Shown: positions 1-8,758 of the stretch, one piece after another
Layout: the number at the start of each line of letters is the position of its first letter
How positions within the stretch are numbered: the first letter of the stretch is position 1
NCBI RefSeq assembly: GCF_013186535.1
Contig: NZ_JABMCZ010000001.1
Span: forward strand, 992,001 to 1,056,000
Source of the DNA: Nocardia terpenica
Lineage (GTDB): Bacteria; Actinomycetota; Actinomycetes; Mycobacteriales; Mycobacteriaceae
Direction: 5' to 3'
Length of the DNA stretch: 64,000 nt
Translations under genes and position numbers: made by a program
Notes under the pieces: generated by a model
What the model was told of the DNA's origin: nothing
Databases searched by the model: none
What the model saw: only the letters and a program-made list of their open reading frames with translations

Positions 1-538
1 CGAATTCGACGGTGTCGGATTCCCGGACTCCGCGCGAGGTGACCGACTTCCAGTCATTGAAGGTCCAGTTGTCGCCGGACCGAGTGCCGCGGCCGATGTA
101 CAGCGCGTCGCGGTAGGCGTTCAGGTAGACGAACTCGGTGAGGTCCGCATTCGCGCGGAGGTACAGGGAGGTCATCGCTCCCGCCATGACACCGGCAGGG
201 TTGACGATGGCGGCGACGGAATGGTTGTCGTCGGTCATCTGCTGCGGGCATATCGCGTACCGGATGCCGGTCGAGATACCCGTGTTGTCGATCCGGGCGG
301 CGGAGTCGATGATGCCGAGCCCCTGCCCAGCGCCGCCCTGAATCCAGTCGTTGCCGAGCACGGGCGCGTTCAGTCGGTTGAACTTATCCACGTACGCCGA
401 GCCTGTGGCAAGGCGTGTTTCGAGTTCGGCGATCGCTGCGCCGTGCGCGGAGTTGATGCCCAGCAGGGAGCGGACCCATGCCTCGATGGCGGCGATGAAA
501 TCGAGCTTCACTGCGGGTGGTTTCACGAGTCGCTTCAT
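1..538 (-). CDS. Minor tail protein, 3' end cut by window edge
   Basis: The frame opens with ATG at 538 and runs without a stop to position 1, giving at least 179 residues. The visible protein begins with a short helical N-terminus (MKRLVKPPAVKLDFIAAIE). A Gly/Asn/Asp-rich stretch follows that resembles beta-rich tail-fibre or tail-tip domains (for example SLYLRANADLTEFVYLN). It lies last in the visible late operon, after the lysis genes, where actinophages often carry receptor-binding or minor tail proteins. The function is inferred from position and composition; no family was firmly recognised. Confidence 0.6.
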   Translation of the reverse strand, partial: MKRLVKPPAVKLDFIAAIEAWVRSLLGINSAHGAAIAELETRLATGSAYVDKFNRLNAPVLGNDWIQGGAGQGLGIIDSAARIDNTGISTGIRYAICPQQMTDDNHSVAAIVNPAGVMAGAMTSLYLRANADLTEFVYLNAYRDALYIGRGTRSGDNWTFNDWKSVTSRGVRESDTVEF

Positions 539-541
539 TGG

Positions 542-958
542 CTATACCTCGTCGACGAGTGGTGCTGGGACCGCGGGCGCGGTGGCGGCGGCCGGTTGAG
601 CACGTGCCCAGCCCAGCAGCGCGTGTAAGTAGTCGATGGCGGCTCGGTACCGGTTGCGAAGTACGTCGAGCGCGGTGTGCAGTTCGCGAACCTCGCGACG
701 CAGGTTGTCGACGTCCTCACGGATCGGCGTGATGACGAGGGCGAAGTCTGCACGTTGCTGCTCCAGCATTGCCTGCCAACGCGCATCGACCGCTCGGTCC
801 GCATCCAGCGCGTCGTCCGCAGCGGCGGCTTGTGCCTCGGTGCGCGTTTTGGTGCGCGATGCGTGCCATACGCCAGCAGCGCCCGCGAGCACTCCGGCAA
901 GTGCAATGAGGTCTTTCAAGTAAGGGGTGACGGCATCCACCGGGGCCTCAATCCTCAT
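542..958 (-). CDS. DUF2746-like small membrane protein near lysis genes
   Basis: 138 residues from ATG at 958; the open frame continues upstream, but the longer version has shadow-like composition. Residues about 10-33 form one hydrophobic helix (DLIALAGVLAGAAGVW). Lys/Arg/Glu-rich helical sequence follows, probably a coiled coil, with an Ala/Pro-rich tail. The layout of one N-terminal membrane span plus coiled coil next to the holin matches DUF2746 proteins of actinophages, which are suspected accessory lysis proteins. The family call is from memory of layout, not a search. It ends 4 bp before the start of the minor tail gene. Confidence 0.6.
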   Translation of the reverse strand: MRIEAPVDAVTPYLKDLIALAGVLAGAAGVWHASRTKTRTEAQAAAADDALDADRAVDARWQAMLEQQRADFALVITPIREDVDNLRREVRELHTALDVLRNRYRAAIDYLHALLGWARAQPAAATAPAVPAPLVDEV

Positions 959-965
959 GCAGCAA

Positions 966-1006
966 CGACCGATGTCGCCCCGTGCATAGCGGGGCGGCAC
1001 CGGTCG
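966..1006 (-). terminator. Two-part stem-loop after the holin gene
   Basis: An inner 7-bp stem CGCCCCG/CGGGGCG has a 7-nt loop. It is enclosed by an outer 6-bp stem CGACCG/CGGTCG, with a small internal loop between them. It fills the gap between holin and DUF2746-like genes. There is no long T-run, as is usual for actinobacterial terminators. It could act as partial terminator or RNA processing site. Confidence 0.5.
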
Positions 1007-1013
1007 TCGGGTG

Positions 1014-1274
1014 TCAGGCGGGCTCGGCGGCCAACCAGGGGAGATAGGTCTGCAACCAGGCGTTGACCGTGGGCAAGGCCAGGACACGGGTGATGCCAGC
1101 AGCGATGGCGAGCGCACCGGCCAAGCCGGGCGTCGACTCGGCGATACCCGACGCATCGACGATCAGCGGCAGCATCGCCAGCAGGCCGGTTATGACAGCG
1201 AGTACTGTGCGGGCAGTTGCGCGCCACGGGTGCGCAGACTGTGTGGACATCGGAGTGGGGGATGGATTGCTCAT
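1014..1274 (-). CDS. Holin
   Basis: 86 residues from ATG at 1274. The N-terminus is polar (MSNPSPTPMSTQSAHPW) and is followed by two hydrophobic segments at about residues 21-41 and 50-72. The tail is short and Trp-containing. Two membrane spans, small size and position right after endolysin and the Acb2-like gene fit a class II holin that permeabilises the membrane to release or activate the endolysin. The start was chosen because the upstream extension is Arg-rich and shadow-like. Confidence 0.75.
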   Translation of the reverse strand: MSNPSPTPMSTQSAHPWRATARTVLAVITGLLAMLPLIVDASGIAESTPGLAGALAIAAGITRVLALPTVNAWLQTYLPWLAAEPA

Positions 1275-1281
1275 CGGTGGT

Positions 1282-1497
1282 TCACCTTTCGGCCTGGCGG
1301 GCAACGCTCGCGTTGGACCAGAACATGACGGTTTCCAAATGGGTGATGGCGAGAGCCTTTTCGCGACTCTCGGGCAGGTGCTCGTCGAGAAGTAGCGCCA
1401 GCGTCTTACACGCATCGCGAACGGACTCGTGCTGCTCGTGCTTGTCGGCAGTGGCGATGTGGAAGGTGAATCGGTGCGTGATGTCCGCGGCGCTCAC
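1282..1497 (-). CDS. Acb2/Tad1 hairpin-domain-like protein, candidate anti-CBASS or anti-Thoeris sponge
   Basis: 71 residues, GTG start at 1497 overlapping the endolysin stop (GTGA). The order is a short N-terminus with RFTFH, helix one with HESVRDACKTLALLLDEHLP, the turn ESREKALAITHLE, and a last helix VMFWSNASVARQ. This matches my recollection of the Acb2/Tad1 hairpin family, whose members end in SRE-x-LALTxLEEAxxWANAAIAR. Characterised members bind and sequester cyclic oligonucleotide or gcADPR immune signals in the infected cell. Here Trp-Ala-Asn is Trp-Ser-Asn. Placement in the lysis cassette is common for such small genes. The family is fairly secure; the ligand is unknown. Confidence 0.75.
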   Translation of the reverse strand: MSAADITHRFTFHIATADKHEQHESVRDACKTLALLLDEHLPESREKALAITHLETVMFWSNASVARQAER

Positions 1498-2762
1498 GCG
1501 GCATGCCCCAGGGCGGCGGCGATGGCATCGAGCTTCGATTCGATCGCCTTCTCACGCTCCTCGCTCGCTCGTCGCCACTGATCCAATGCCTCGATCTTCT
1601 TGTCGCATTCGAGGACGAATCCCACCAGCGAGTCACGGAAGTCGGACTGATTGCCGTCCTCGTCCTTGAATCGGGATTGGAAGCGGTAGCCGAGTTCCTT
1701 GGTGATCAGGTTGTACAGCTCTTCCTGCTTCGCGTCGGACAGTGCCATGAGGAATCCCTCGTTCTTTCGGTCGATCTGGTTCTGGATATCGGTGCGGAAG
1801 CGGTGCATGTCCAGGCTGCCGGGATCCCACTTGCCTTGCTTGCGGCCCGCCCATTCCTTGTGTGCGATGACGTGGTCAGCGCCGTACCCGAGGCGGCGGC
1901 ATATGGCGGCGCATACCTTCACGTAGGCCCAATACTGTTGAGGCGGCCAGCCTTCGGTGCCGTTGTTGGCCGCTTCGATGCCGATCGTGTAGTAGTTCGC
2001 GTCGTCTTCCGGCAGCCCTGGCCATTCGCCGAGGCCGGCGTGCCAGGCGACGCCGACGCCGCACACTGTGACCGTGCCGTCTTGCGCAAGGTGAACCTGT
2101 GACAGCAAGCCGCGCAGTGCGTCGGTGCCGTACATGATTTCGGTTGCGGGCGTGCGTGATCCACCGGTGTGGTGGCACACGACGCCCCAGATGTTGCGGA
2201 AATCGCCCTGGCCGCGGTCGCGCCAGCCGGGGGCCTCGACGACGTTGAGTCCTTCGTCTCGCAGGACGTCGGCGAGCCAGGTGGGGTCTCCATACCAGCC
2301 CACTGCCGTACCTCCCTTCGTTGGTGTGGTGGGTGTGATAGCGCTCGGGTCGAGTGCGCCGCGCAGCCACGGCGCGGGGTCGATCGCCTTCCCGCCGATG
2401 CGGCCGGGTGTGGTCCAGACTTCGAAATGGCAATGCGGGCCGGTTGATTCGCCCGCAGAACCTACGTAGGCGATCAGCTGTCCGGCGTGGACGCGTTCGT
2501 TGGGGCGCACGCGGATCTGCTCGGGCTCCATGTGGCTGTAGATGAGGTCGACGCCGTGTTCGCGTTGCGAGTCGATCCATATCCAGTTGCCGAACCCGTC
2601 GGCCGGACCGGCAGCGATCACGATGCCGTCGGTCGCAGAGTAGATCGGGATGCCGTGTGCGGCAGCGAGATCGAGACCGCAGTGGAAGGTTCCCCAGCGT
2701 GTGCCGAAGCCGGAGCTTACGGTGTAGGTGCCGTCGCATAGTGGTTGGAATTTCAGTGACAT
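1494..2762 (-). CDS. Endolysin: M23 peptidase plus N-acetylmuramoyl-L-alanine amidase
   Basis: 422 residues from ATG at 2762. Residues about 1-130 are an M23 zinc metallopeptidase: H27 and D31 in FHCGLD, then H110 and H112 in GPHCHFE. Residues about 185-325 are an Amidase_2/PGRP-like domain with zinc ligands in CHHTG (H197/H198), a GIEAANN motif and IAHKEW (H301), then KWDPG. The C-terminal 90 residues are charged and helical and may be a linker or wall-binding region. Two catalytic domains cutting different peptidoglycan bonds are common in mycobacterial-type phages. It lies between tail genes and holin. Confidence 0.9.
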   Translation of the reverse strand: MSLKFQPLCDGTYTVSSGFGTRWGTFHCGLDLAAAHGIPIYSATDGIVIAAGPADGFGNWIWIDSQREHGVDLIYSHMEPEQIRVRPNERVHAGQLIAYVGSAGESTGPHCHFEVWTTPGRIGGKAIDPAPWLRGALDPSAITPTTPTKGGTAVGWYGDPTWLADVLRDEGLNVVEAPGWRDRGQGDFRNIWGVVCHHTGGSRTPATEIMYGTDALRGLLSQVHLAQDGTVTVCGVGVAWHAGLGEWPGLPEDDANYYTIGIEAANNGTEGWPPQQYWAYVKVCAAICRRLGYGADHVIAHKEWAGRKQGKWDPGSLDMHRFRTDIQNQIDRKNEGFLMALSDAKQEELYNLITKELGYRFQSRFKDEDGNQSDFRDSLVGFVLECDKKIEALDQWRRASEEREKAIESKLDAIAAALGHAA

Positions 2763-2778
2763 AGGTTGTGTCCCTTGG

Positions 2779-4314
2779 CTACCCGGTGCCGTTCGCAATG
2801 GCGCGGGAGAATGACGCGAGTCCGCTGACTCGGTCGATAAGCTGCGACCAGGCGTCTTTCATTTCGTCGTCGTCACCGATCGTGACGAACTCCGTGCACT
2901 TTTCGTCGCGGGAGTCCTCGACCTCAACACCGGAGACGTAGTCCTCGACCACTGTTCCTCGGTCCCAGAAGCTCATGATGTCGCCGACCTGAAACCTGCG
3001 ACCGGAGCCGTCGTCGACGCCGAAGGAAAATCCGCGGTCGTCGATGCCTCCGCTGATGACCTCCAGCTTCAGTGACTCGCCGCCGCCGTTCTGGCGGAGC
3101 CCGTTCATTCCGACGGCGAAGGAGTCCAGACTCCATGCGGTGGTGTTGTCGACGAACGCTTCGCCCCAGCCGTGGACGCCCAGGTCGGCGCGGAGCCGCT
3201 CGTCACGAAAACGCTGATAAGTGAAGAAGATGTCATCGAACAGGTCGCCGACGAGCAGGCCGCCGAGGTCGAGGCCTGGAACGAGAAAGTTCAGTAGTGC
3301 TTGCAGGGCAAGGTTCGCGCCCCACTCGACGACCTGGTTCACGAAATCCGGTGCCTTTCCGCCAACGACGACATCGTGCGCCTTGGGGTGGGAGACGCCG
3401 CGCTTGTAGTTGACGATGTGTCCGGAGTCGGTACGCCACTGCATCCAGCGGCGGTCCCGCTGCACCTTGGTGTCGAAGACGTATCCGGCGTGCTGCATCT
3501 TGCCCCACTGGTCCGGGTCTGCGAGGCCGAGGACGTTGTCCGGGTTGGTGAACCAGAAGAAGTTGTCGCCGGACAGGTCGAGGACGTTTTGCAGGCGGGC
3601 GAGGGTGTCGGTGTTGAACACCGACGGCGACGGGCCGTCGTTGGGAAGCCAGAGGTTGCAGGACAGGCCGCGGCCGGAGTGTTCGGTCGTCATCTTGATC
3701 AGCTCGTCCATCCGCGTGAAGCGTGCGTTGACCACGCACAGGTCCTCGGTGAACGAGTTGATGACCTTGAGGATGTCGTCGAGTGTGTTCAGGTCCTTGA
3801 GCTGTGGCAGCTCGGGGACGTCGTACTGGATCGGCAGGGCGGCGTAGACCGGTTTCTGGAGCCGGATCATGTTCTTGGCCAGGAAGTACTTGATCACGAA
3901 GTCGACCGGACCGAACATGATGTCCTGCTTGCCGGTCAATCCGATCTGCACCTCGGGCGGGAGCATCGGGTTGACCCAGGCGAGCACGGTCAGCAGCCAG
4001 TACAGGTTGGAAACGCAAGTGGCTGTAACGATCTCCTCGCCCGGCTTGCCCTCCATCACGGCGGAGATCACCCGGCCGTCCCACGGAATACCGTTGTAGT
4101 AGGTGCGCAGCGGGACGACGTCGCGCTTGCACGCCATGAGCCGGGCGGCCATCGGGTGATCGCCCTTGACGATGATGGTCCCGGTACCCGGCACGTCCCA
4201 GAACCAGCCGAATCGCGCCTTCATGTAGGGGCCGAGCGGGCGCGACTGCGTGCAGTCCTGATTGAATATCTCGATGTCGAACGCCGGGGGCGTCTTCGAA
4301 TTCGGCCTCATCAT
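2779..4314 (-). CDS. Gp37-like minor tail protein
   Basis: 511 residues, ATG at 4314 overlapping the stop of the Dit-like gene (ATGA). The N-terminus (FDIEIFNQDC) and central regions (SGRGLSCNLWLP, YVFDTKVQRDRRWMQW) resemble the siphovirus ReqiPepy6 Gp37-like family of baseplate or tail-tip proteins that follow the distal tail protein in actinophages. Residues about 370-400 are hydrophobic (ALQALLNFLVPGLDLGGLLVG). A probable structural hub linking the tail tip to the cell contact. Confidence 0.75.
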   Translation of the reverse strand: MMRPNSKTPPAFDIEIFNQDCTQSRPLGPYMKARFGWFWDVPGTGTIIVKGDHPMAARLMACKRDVVPLRTYYNGIPWDGRVISAVMEGKPGEEIVTATCVSNLYWLLTVLAWVNPMLPPEVQIGLTGKQDIMFGPVDFVIKYFLAKNMIRLQKPVYAALPIQYDVPELPQLKDLNTLDDILKVINSFTEDLCVVNARFTRMDELIKMTTEHSGRGLSCNLWLPNDGPSPSVFNTDTLARLQNVLDLSGDNFFWFTNPDNVLGLADPDQWGKMQHAGYVFDTKVQRDRRWMQWRTDSGHIVNYKRGVSHPKAHDVVVGGKAPDFVNQVVEWGANLALQALLNFLVPGLDLGGLLVGDLFDDIFFTYQRFRDERLRADLGVHGWGEAFVDNTTAWSLDSFAVGMNGLRQNGGGESLKLEVISGGIDDRGFSFGVDDGSGRRFQVGDIMSFWDRGTVVEDYVSGVEVEDSRDEKCTEFVTIGDDDEMKDAWSQLIDRVSGLASFSRAIANGTG

Positions 4315-5141
4315 GCCACCGCCCGCTGATACCGCTGGGGCAGAACGACTTTGATCCGGCTGGCGCCACTGGTTCCGATCCCGGACAGGTTCAGTGCGAC
4401 GGTCGAGCGGGCCGGAACCTTCCTGTACCAGTGGACATTTCCAGCAAGAGGCCACTTGTCGTCACCGTCCGCGTTGCGGATGTGCGGGTACTCCGGGTCC
4501 GTCTCGACCGTCCACACTTCACCCGCGGCCAGGGCTGGCAGCGTGATCTGCTCACCATCGACGCCGATCGTGAATTTGCCTGGACCGGTCAGTTCCCAGT
4601 ACGGCCACGCGTCGACGTCACCCGCGTTGTGAATGCTGTTGCCGTCGAACGTCTCTGGCGTGAAATCCGGAGGCGTGACGGGCGCTGCGTTCCAGTCGGA
4701 GTCGTCGGAGGCGAGCGCAACCTGCTCGGTCATCCAGCCGATGTCTTGAAGTTGGTGCAGTGGGGGATCCGCTACGGCCTTCTCGAGTCGAACCCACTGC
4801 CACCGATCGCCACCACTAGGTGAAAAGACGTGAAACTCGGCCAGTTCGGAGCCGGTGCCCAGGCTTGTGCGCCATTCGTTCCAGACTGCTAGGGCGTTCG
4901 TGCCCGGTGCTACCGGTCCGATGCGCACGACGAGGGTGATCGGGTTGATTTCGAGGTTCGTGCCGCGGTAGGTGGCACCGCGCTGGCGAGCGTTCGACTG
5001 CCGGACGTGTTCGAGCGGCGCCCCGCCGAGGCCGGTAGGGGTCTCGGCAAGGCGCAGCGGGCATTCGGGGTCACCGAATTGCCAGATCGAACGGGATTGT
5101 CCGGGGTATTCGACGCCGCGCAGTTCGTACTGCACGGACAT
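4311..5141 (-). CDS. Distal tail (Dit-like) protein
   Basis: 276 residues. It follows the tape measure and precedes the Gp37-like protein, the conserved position of Dit. The N-terminal part (YELRGVEYPGQ, later ITLVVRIGPV and NEWRTSL) is typical of actinophage tail proteins that form the ring at the end of the tail tube. The C-terminal half contains a beta-rich module (TGPGKFTIGVDGEQITLPAL) like the galectin-like part of evolved Dit proteins. A Ser/Gly-rich terminus overlaps the next gene by 4 bp. Confidence 0.78.
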   Translation of the reverse strand: MSVQYELRGVEYPGQSRSIWQFGDPECPLRLAETPTGLGGAPLEHVRQSNARQRGATYRGTNLEINPITLVVRIGPVAPGTNALAVWNEWRTSLGTGSELAEFHVFSPSGGDRWQWVRLEKAVADPPLHQLQDIGWMTEQVALASDDSDWNAAPVTPPDFTPETFDGNSIHNAGDVDAWPYWELTGPGKFTIGVDGEQITLPALAAGEVWTVETDPEYPHIRNADGDDKWPLAGNVHWYRKVPARSTVALNLSGIGTSGASRIKVVLPQRYQRAVA

Positions 5142-5158
5142 GCGTGTCCCTTCGGGGG

Positions 5159-8100
5159 TTACAGCCCCAACTGCTTGATTGCGATTTCAGCCGCTCTCCG
5201 GCCCGAGTCGATGTCCACCTGGACATCAACCGGGTCACCCGACTCGGCCGCTTCAGCGATGCGTTGCAACAGTGCCGAGATCTGCTCCAGACCCTTGTCC
5301 AGGCCAGGGAGAGCGGTGTTGCCGGTGTCGAACCCCTGGAACTTGCCCTCGCCACCCCAGCCGGAGGCAGCAGTAAGAGCGAGACCGGACGCTGCGGCCA
5401 GCGCCCGGTACGCGTCCTGTGCCGCGGCGGCGAGCGGCACGTCGCGGTGAGGTGTCGACAGCGGGATGTCGCTGCGGTTGGAGGTCTTGATGACCTCCCA
5501 CGAACCGGTGTGCACCCCGTTGTCGCCGTCCTGGCCGACACCGCCGAAACCACCGACGGCGTATGGTGTCAGCGAGAATCCGAAGCGGTCAGCGACTTGT
5601 CGCAGAATGCTGGTCGAGCGTGCCCGCTTGGCCGCCGATAGCGGGATGTATGCCTCGCCACCGGTTTCCGGCTCGGCCCACACTCGCATCTCGCCAGCGT
5701 CCGCGATCTGAGCGACGTGGTGTTCGCCGCCATCGGCGAAGAGGCGGGCGCTGAGGGTGGCGATCGGCTTGCGGTCGGGGTCGAGAGTTCTGTTGCCGCG
5801 CATGGTATCCGGCCAGTTGGTGACGAATACGCGGCTGCCGCCCTCGCTTTCGCTCGCGGTGGTGGTTCCGGCGAGGGTCGGTGAGTCGGCTCCGCCGCCC
5901 GTTCGCGTGGACGGCGTGCCTTGGTTCTTGCCTAGGTCGCCACCCAGAACGAAATAAGCGTGGTCGGTGAACATCGGGTCATCTGCCCCGGTCTCGCCGC
6001 CGATGACGACCCCCTGGCGGCCGTTGGACTCGAAGTTCGTTCCGTCGGGGAAGGTTCCAGCGGTGTGGCCCGCCTCTCCGCCACCGTTGTCGTACCAGCC
6101 GATACGCAATGTGCCTGGCCCACCGTGCCCCGGCGTCGCACCGAGATCAGCCAGCCACGAGCCCTCTGTCATCGTCGACATGCGGGACTCGTACGCGTCG
6201 CGGCCGACGGCCTTGTTGACCACAGCCGAGACGAACGCCGAGCAGTCGATGCCGTCCGGACCGAAACCGCCCATGGCATAAGGTGTTCCGGCCATGCTCT
6301 GGGCGTACGAGGTCGCCGCGTCCAACCCCGCTCTGCCAACGGTCACTCCGCCGTCGGCGAACCTGAGCAAGTCGTAGCCGAACCGCTGCGCCACATCGGT
6401 CAGGATCGTCAGGGAGCGCGATCGTTTCGACTCGGCCAAAGGGATGAAGGCTTCGCCGCCCGTCTCGGGTTCCGCCCACTGGATGAGACCGGGCTGTCCT
6501 GGCTCGATCATCGCTTGATCGGGCAGCTTGCCGTCGGCATAGTGCACGTAGCCACTTTCCGGCGAGTACGCGGGCGCCTTCGCCCTCAGCTGTGCGTTGT
6601 CGATGCCCGCCTGTACGCGCTGCCAATCCACCTGGAGATCGACAGGGATCTTCTTGCCGGTGTTCACGGTGACGAAGTTGTCCAGGGTCTTCTGGGCCTC
6701 TTGCGTTTCCGCGGTGACCTTGGAGCTGCCGTCAGGCAAGGTCGTGACCTTGAACCCGAAGTCTTCCAGTCTTTTCCGGGCATCGTCGGTCACTGCTTTG
6801 ATCAGCACCGACTTGCCGTCGGGTATGGCGTCGACCTGGTCGCCGAACAGACGGGACATCTCGGCAGAGTCGACGGCCTGTTGACCCGCGGTGCGGACCG
6901 AATCCCGCATCGCGTCGATCTTCGGACGGGCACGGTCGAGTAGGTCTGCCATCGTGCGAGCCTTGGCGGCGGCGTCGTCCATCTGCTCGCCATACCAGGC
7001 GGTGAACTTGCCCGTGTTCTCGATCGCCTTGCCCGTATCCTCCAGCCCGGGAATGTGTTTGACGAGGCTACCCAGTTTCTCGGAGAAGCCGCCCAACGCC
7101 TGTAACGCCTTGCCGATCGAGTTGCCAATCCCCTTCTGCATGGCCGCGAATGCGCGCAGAGCCCCGGAGGCGAAGGTAACCAGTCCGTCGAGACAGGCCA
7201 GGCCGGCATCGGCGAGGTGGGTGAAGAACGAGATGATCTCCGGCTTGTGCGCTGACACCCAGTCAGCGGCCTGTTGAAGAGTCGGCCCGAACGCTTCGGC
7301 GATGGAGAACTTGACTCCATTCATCGCCGAGGTGATCGAATTCCGAGCCGCCTCGAACCGGTGCGCCGTGGTGTCGCCGATGGTTCGCGCCGCTTGATCA
7401 GCGGCGCCAGCGACGTTGCCGAACTGATCGACGGCCGTATCCAGGTTCAGCGCGTATGCCGCACCCTGGATGTCCTCGAACTTCGTGCCGAACAGCGCCA
7501 AGGCGGCGTTGTACCGATCCTGCGGATCCTGGATGCTCCGAAGGCCCCGAAGCAGCTGGGCGATCATGTCGCGGGCTTCTCGGCCGCCGGAAGCCATTGC
7601 CTTCTGTGCGTCCTCGGCCGAGACTCCGAGCTTGTCGAAACCGGCTGCGCCTTCGGCAGTTCCGTCCGAGACACGCAGCTTGAATTCCTTGAGGCTGTCG
7701 ATCACGACGTCGGTGTCGCGGGCACCGGCCTTCACGCCTTGCGCGACCAGCGCCCAGCCCTCCGCACCCTCCAGGCCGAGCGCTCGCAGCTCCGTGGAGT
7801 ACTCGTCGAAGGAGTCGAGCAGGTCGTGCGAGTTGTTCAGGCTGTTCTGCTGTGACTTCACCAGCAGGTCGAACGCGCCCGCGGCATCCTTCGCGATGCC
7901 GTTCTTGACCGCCTGACCGGCCGATCGCGCAACCGCTGGGACTTCCTCGCCAAGCAGTTGGGAGACGACGGTCAGTTTCTCGATGACCGGCTGCATCTGC
8001 CCGGCGGTCTCGGTGCCGTTGAGTAGTCCGGCCTCGATTGCGGACTGCACTGTCTCCATGTTGGAGTTGACCGACTCACCCCACCCGTTGGAGAAGGCGT

Positions 8101-8731
8101 TACCCGCAGCGTTCCCGATGACCTGCATGGTCTGATCGGAGACGCCGAGGCGGGCCTGAATCAGGGCAGCATCCTTCTGCAACTCCATTCCGTCGGTGAT
8201 GGCCTTCGCCAGCACGGCACCCGCAGCCAGACCGACCCCTGCGACACCGACGAGCGCCATCGCGATCGGCCCGCCCTTCCCAGCCAAGCCTTCGAGCTTG
8301 CCTGCGAACCCGGACACGAACGCATCACCCATCCGCGAGCCAGTCGAGGCCATACCGGTCGTGTGGGAGCCCAAGTTGCTCAAGGCTCGCGAGGCGCGCT
8401 GAGCGGACTGTGCCAGGCCGCCGGGGATGTCGATACGGCGGACAGCGTCAGCGGCATGTCCGGCGGAGCGTTCGATCCGCTCGACGTCACGGGCAGCGCC
8501 CTGCGCCGATCGGCCGAAGTGTTCGACATCACGGGCAGCGTTGCGCGCGCCCACTCCGCCACGCTCGATTCTGGAGCCGGTGTTGGAGAAGCTTCGGTCA
8601 ATCTGCGTGGCTGCCCGATCCGCCGCTCCGCGGAGTCCGGTGAACCGGCGCTCGGCGTTGTCTAGTTTGCGCTGGAATCGGGAGTCCTCGATGGACAGTT
8701 CGGCGTAGATCTCGCCGAGCTTGGTAGCCAT
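5159..8731 (-). CDS. Tape measure protein with NlpC/P60-like domain
   Basis: 1,190 residues, ATG at 8731. The N-terminal 100 residues are coiled-coil rich. Residues about 130-180 contain a Gly/Ala membrane-like segment (GLAGKGGPIAMALVGVAGVG), and the following region resembles the TP901-type tape-measure core (LQKDAALIQARLGV, DLLVKSQQNS). A papain-like cell-wall hydrolase domain sits at about residues 800-930, with Cys near 829 in DGIDCSAFVSAV and downstream histidines. Two near-repeats containing WAEPETGGEAFIPL / WAEPETGGEAYIPL flank it. The protein sets tail length and may cut peptidoglycan during DNA entry. Confidence 0.92.
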   Translation of the reverse strand: MATKLGEIYAELSIEDSRFQRKLDNAERRFTGLRGAADRAATQIDRSFSNTGSRIERGGVGARNAARDVEHFGRSAQGAARDVERIERSAGHAADAVRRIDIPGGLAQSAQRASRALSNLGSHTTGMASTGSRMGDAFVSGFAGKLEGLAGKGGPIAMALVGVAGVGLAAGAVLAKAITDGMELQKDAALIQARLGVSDQTMQVIGNAAGNAFSNGWGESVNSNMETVQSAIEAGLLNGTETAGQMQPVIEKLTVVSQLLGEEVPAVARSAGQAVKNGIAKDAAGAFDLLVKSQQNSLNNSHDLLDSFDEYSTELRALGLEGAEGWALVAQGVKAGARDTDVVIDSLKEFKLRVSDGTAEGAAGFDKLGVSAEDAQKAMASGGREARDMIAQLLRGLRSIQDPQDRYNAALALFGTKFEDIQGAAYALNLDTAVDQFGNVAGAADQAARTIGDTTAHRFEAARNSITSAMNGVKFSIAEAFGPTLQQAADWVSAHKPEIISFFTHLADAGLACLDGLVTFASGALRAFAAMQKGIGNSIGKALQALGGFSEKLGSLVKHIPGLEDTGKAIENTGKFTAWYGEQMDDAAAKARTMADLLDRARPKIDAMRDSVRTAGQQAVDSAEMSRLFGDQVDAIPDGKSVLIKAVTDDARKRLEDFGFKVTTLPDGSSKVTAETQEAQKTLDNFVTVNTGKKIPVDLQVDWQRVQAGIDNAQLRAKAPAYSPESGYVHYADGKLPDQAMIEPGQPGLIQWAEPETGGEAFIPLAESKRSRSLTILTDVAQRFGYDLLRFADGGVTVGRAGLDAATSYAQSMAGTPYAMGGFGPDGIDCSAFVSAVVNKAVGRDAYESRMSTMTEGSWLADLGATPGHGGPGTLRIGWYDNGGGEAGHTAGTFPDGTNFESNGRQGVVIGGETGADDPMFTDHAYFVLGGDLGKNQGTPSTRTGGGADSPTLAGTTTASESEGGSRVFVTNWPDTMRGNRTLDPDRKPIATLSARLFADGGEHHVAQIADAGEMRVWAEPETGGEAYIPLSAAKRARSTSILRQVADRFGFSLTPYAVGGFGGVGQDGDNGVHTGSWEVIKTSNRSDIPLSTPHRDVPLAAAAQDAYRALAAASGLALTAASGWGGEGKFQGFDTGNTALPGLDKGLEQISALLQRIAEAAESGDPVDVQVDIDSGRRAAEIAIKQLGL

Positions 8732-8758
8732 ATGTGGCTCCGTTCAAAGCAAGTCGGG

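Noticed and set aside
3301..4329. 342-codon forward frame in the Gp37-like gene
   Set aside because: Antisense shadow; the minus-strand gene is coupled to both neighbours.
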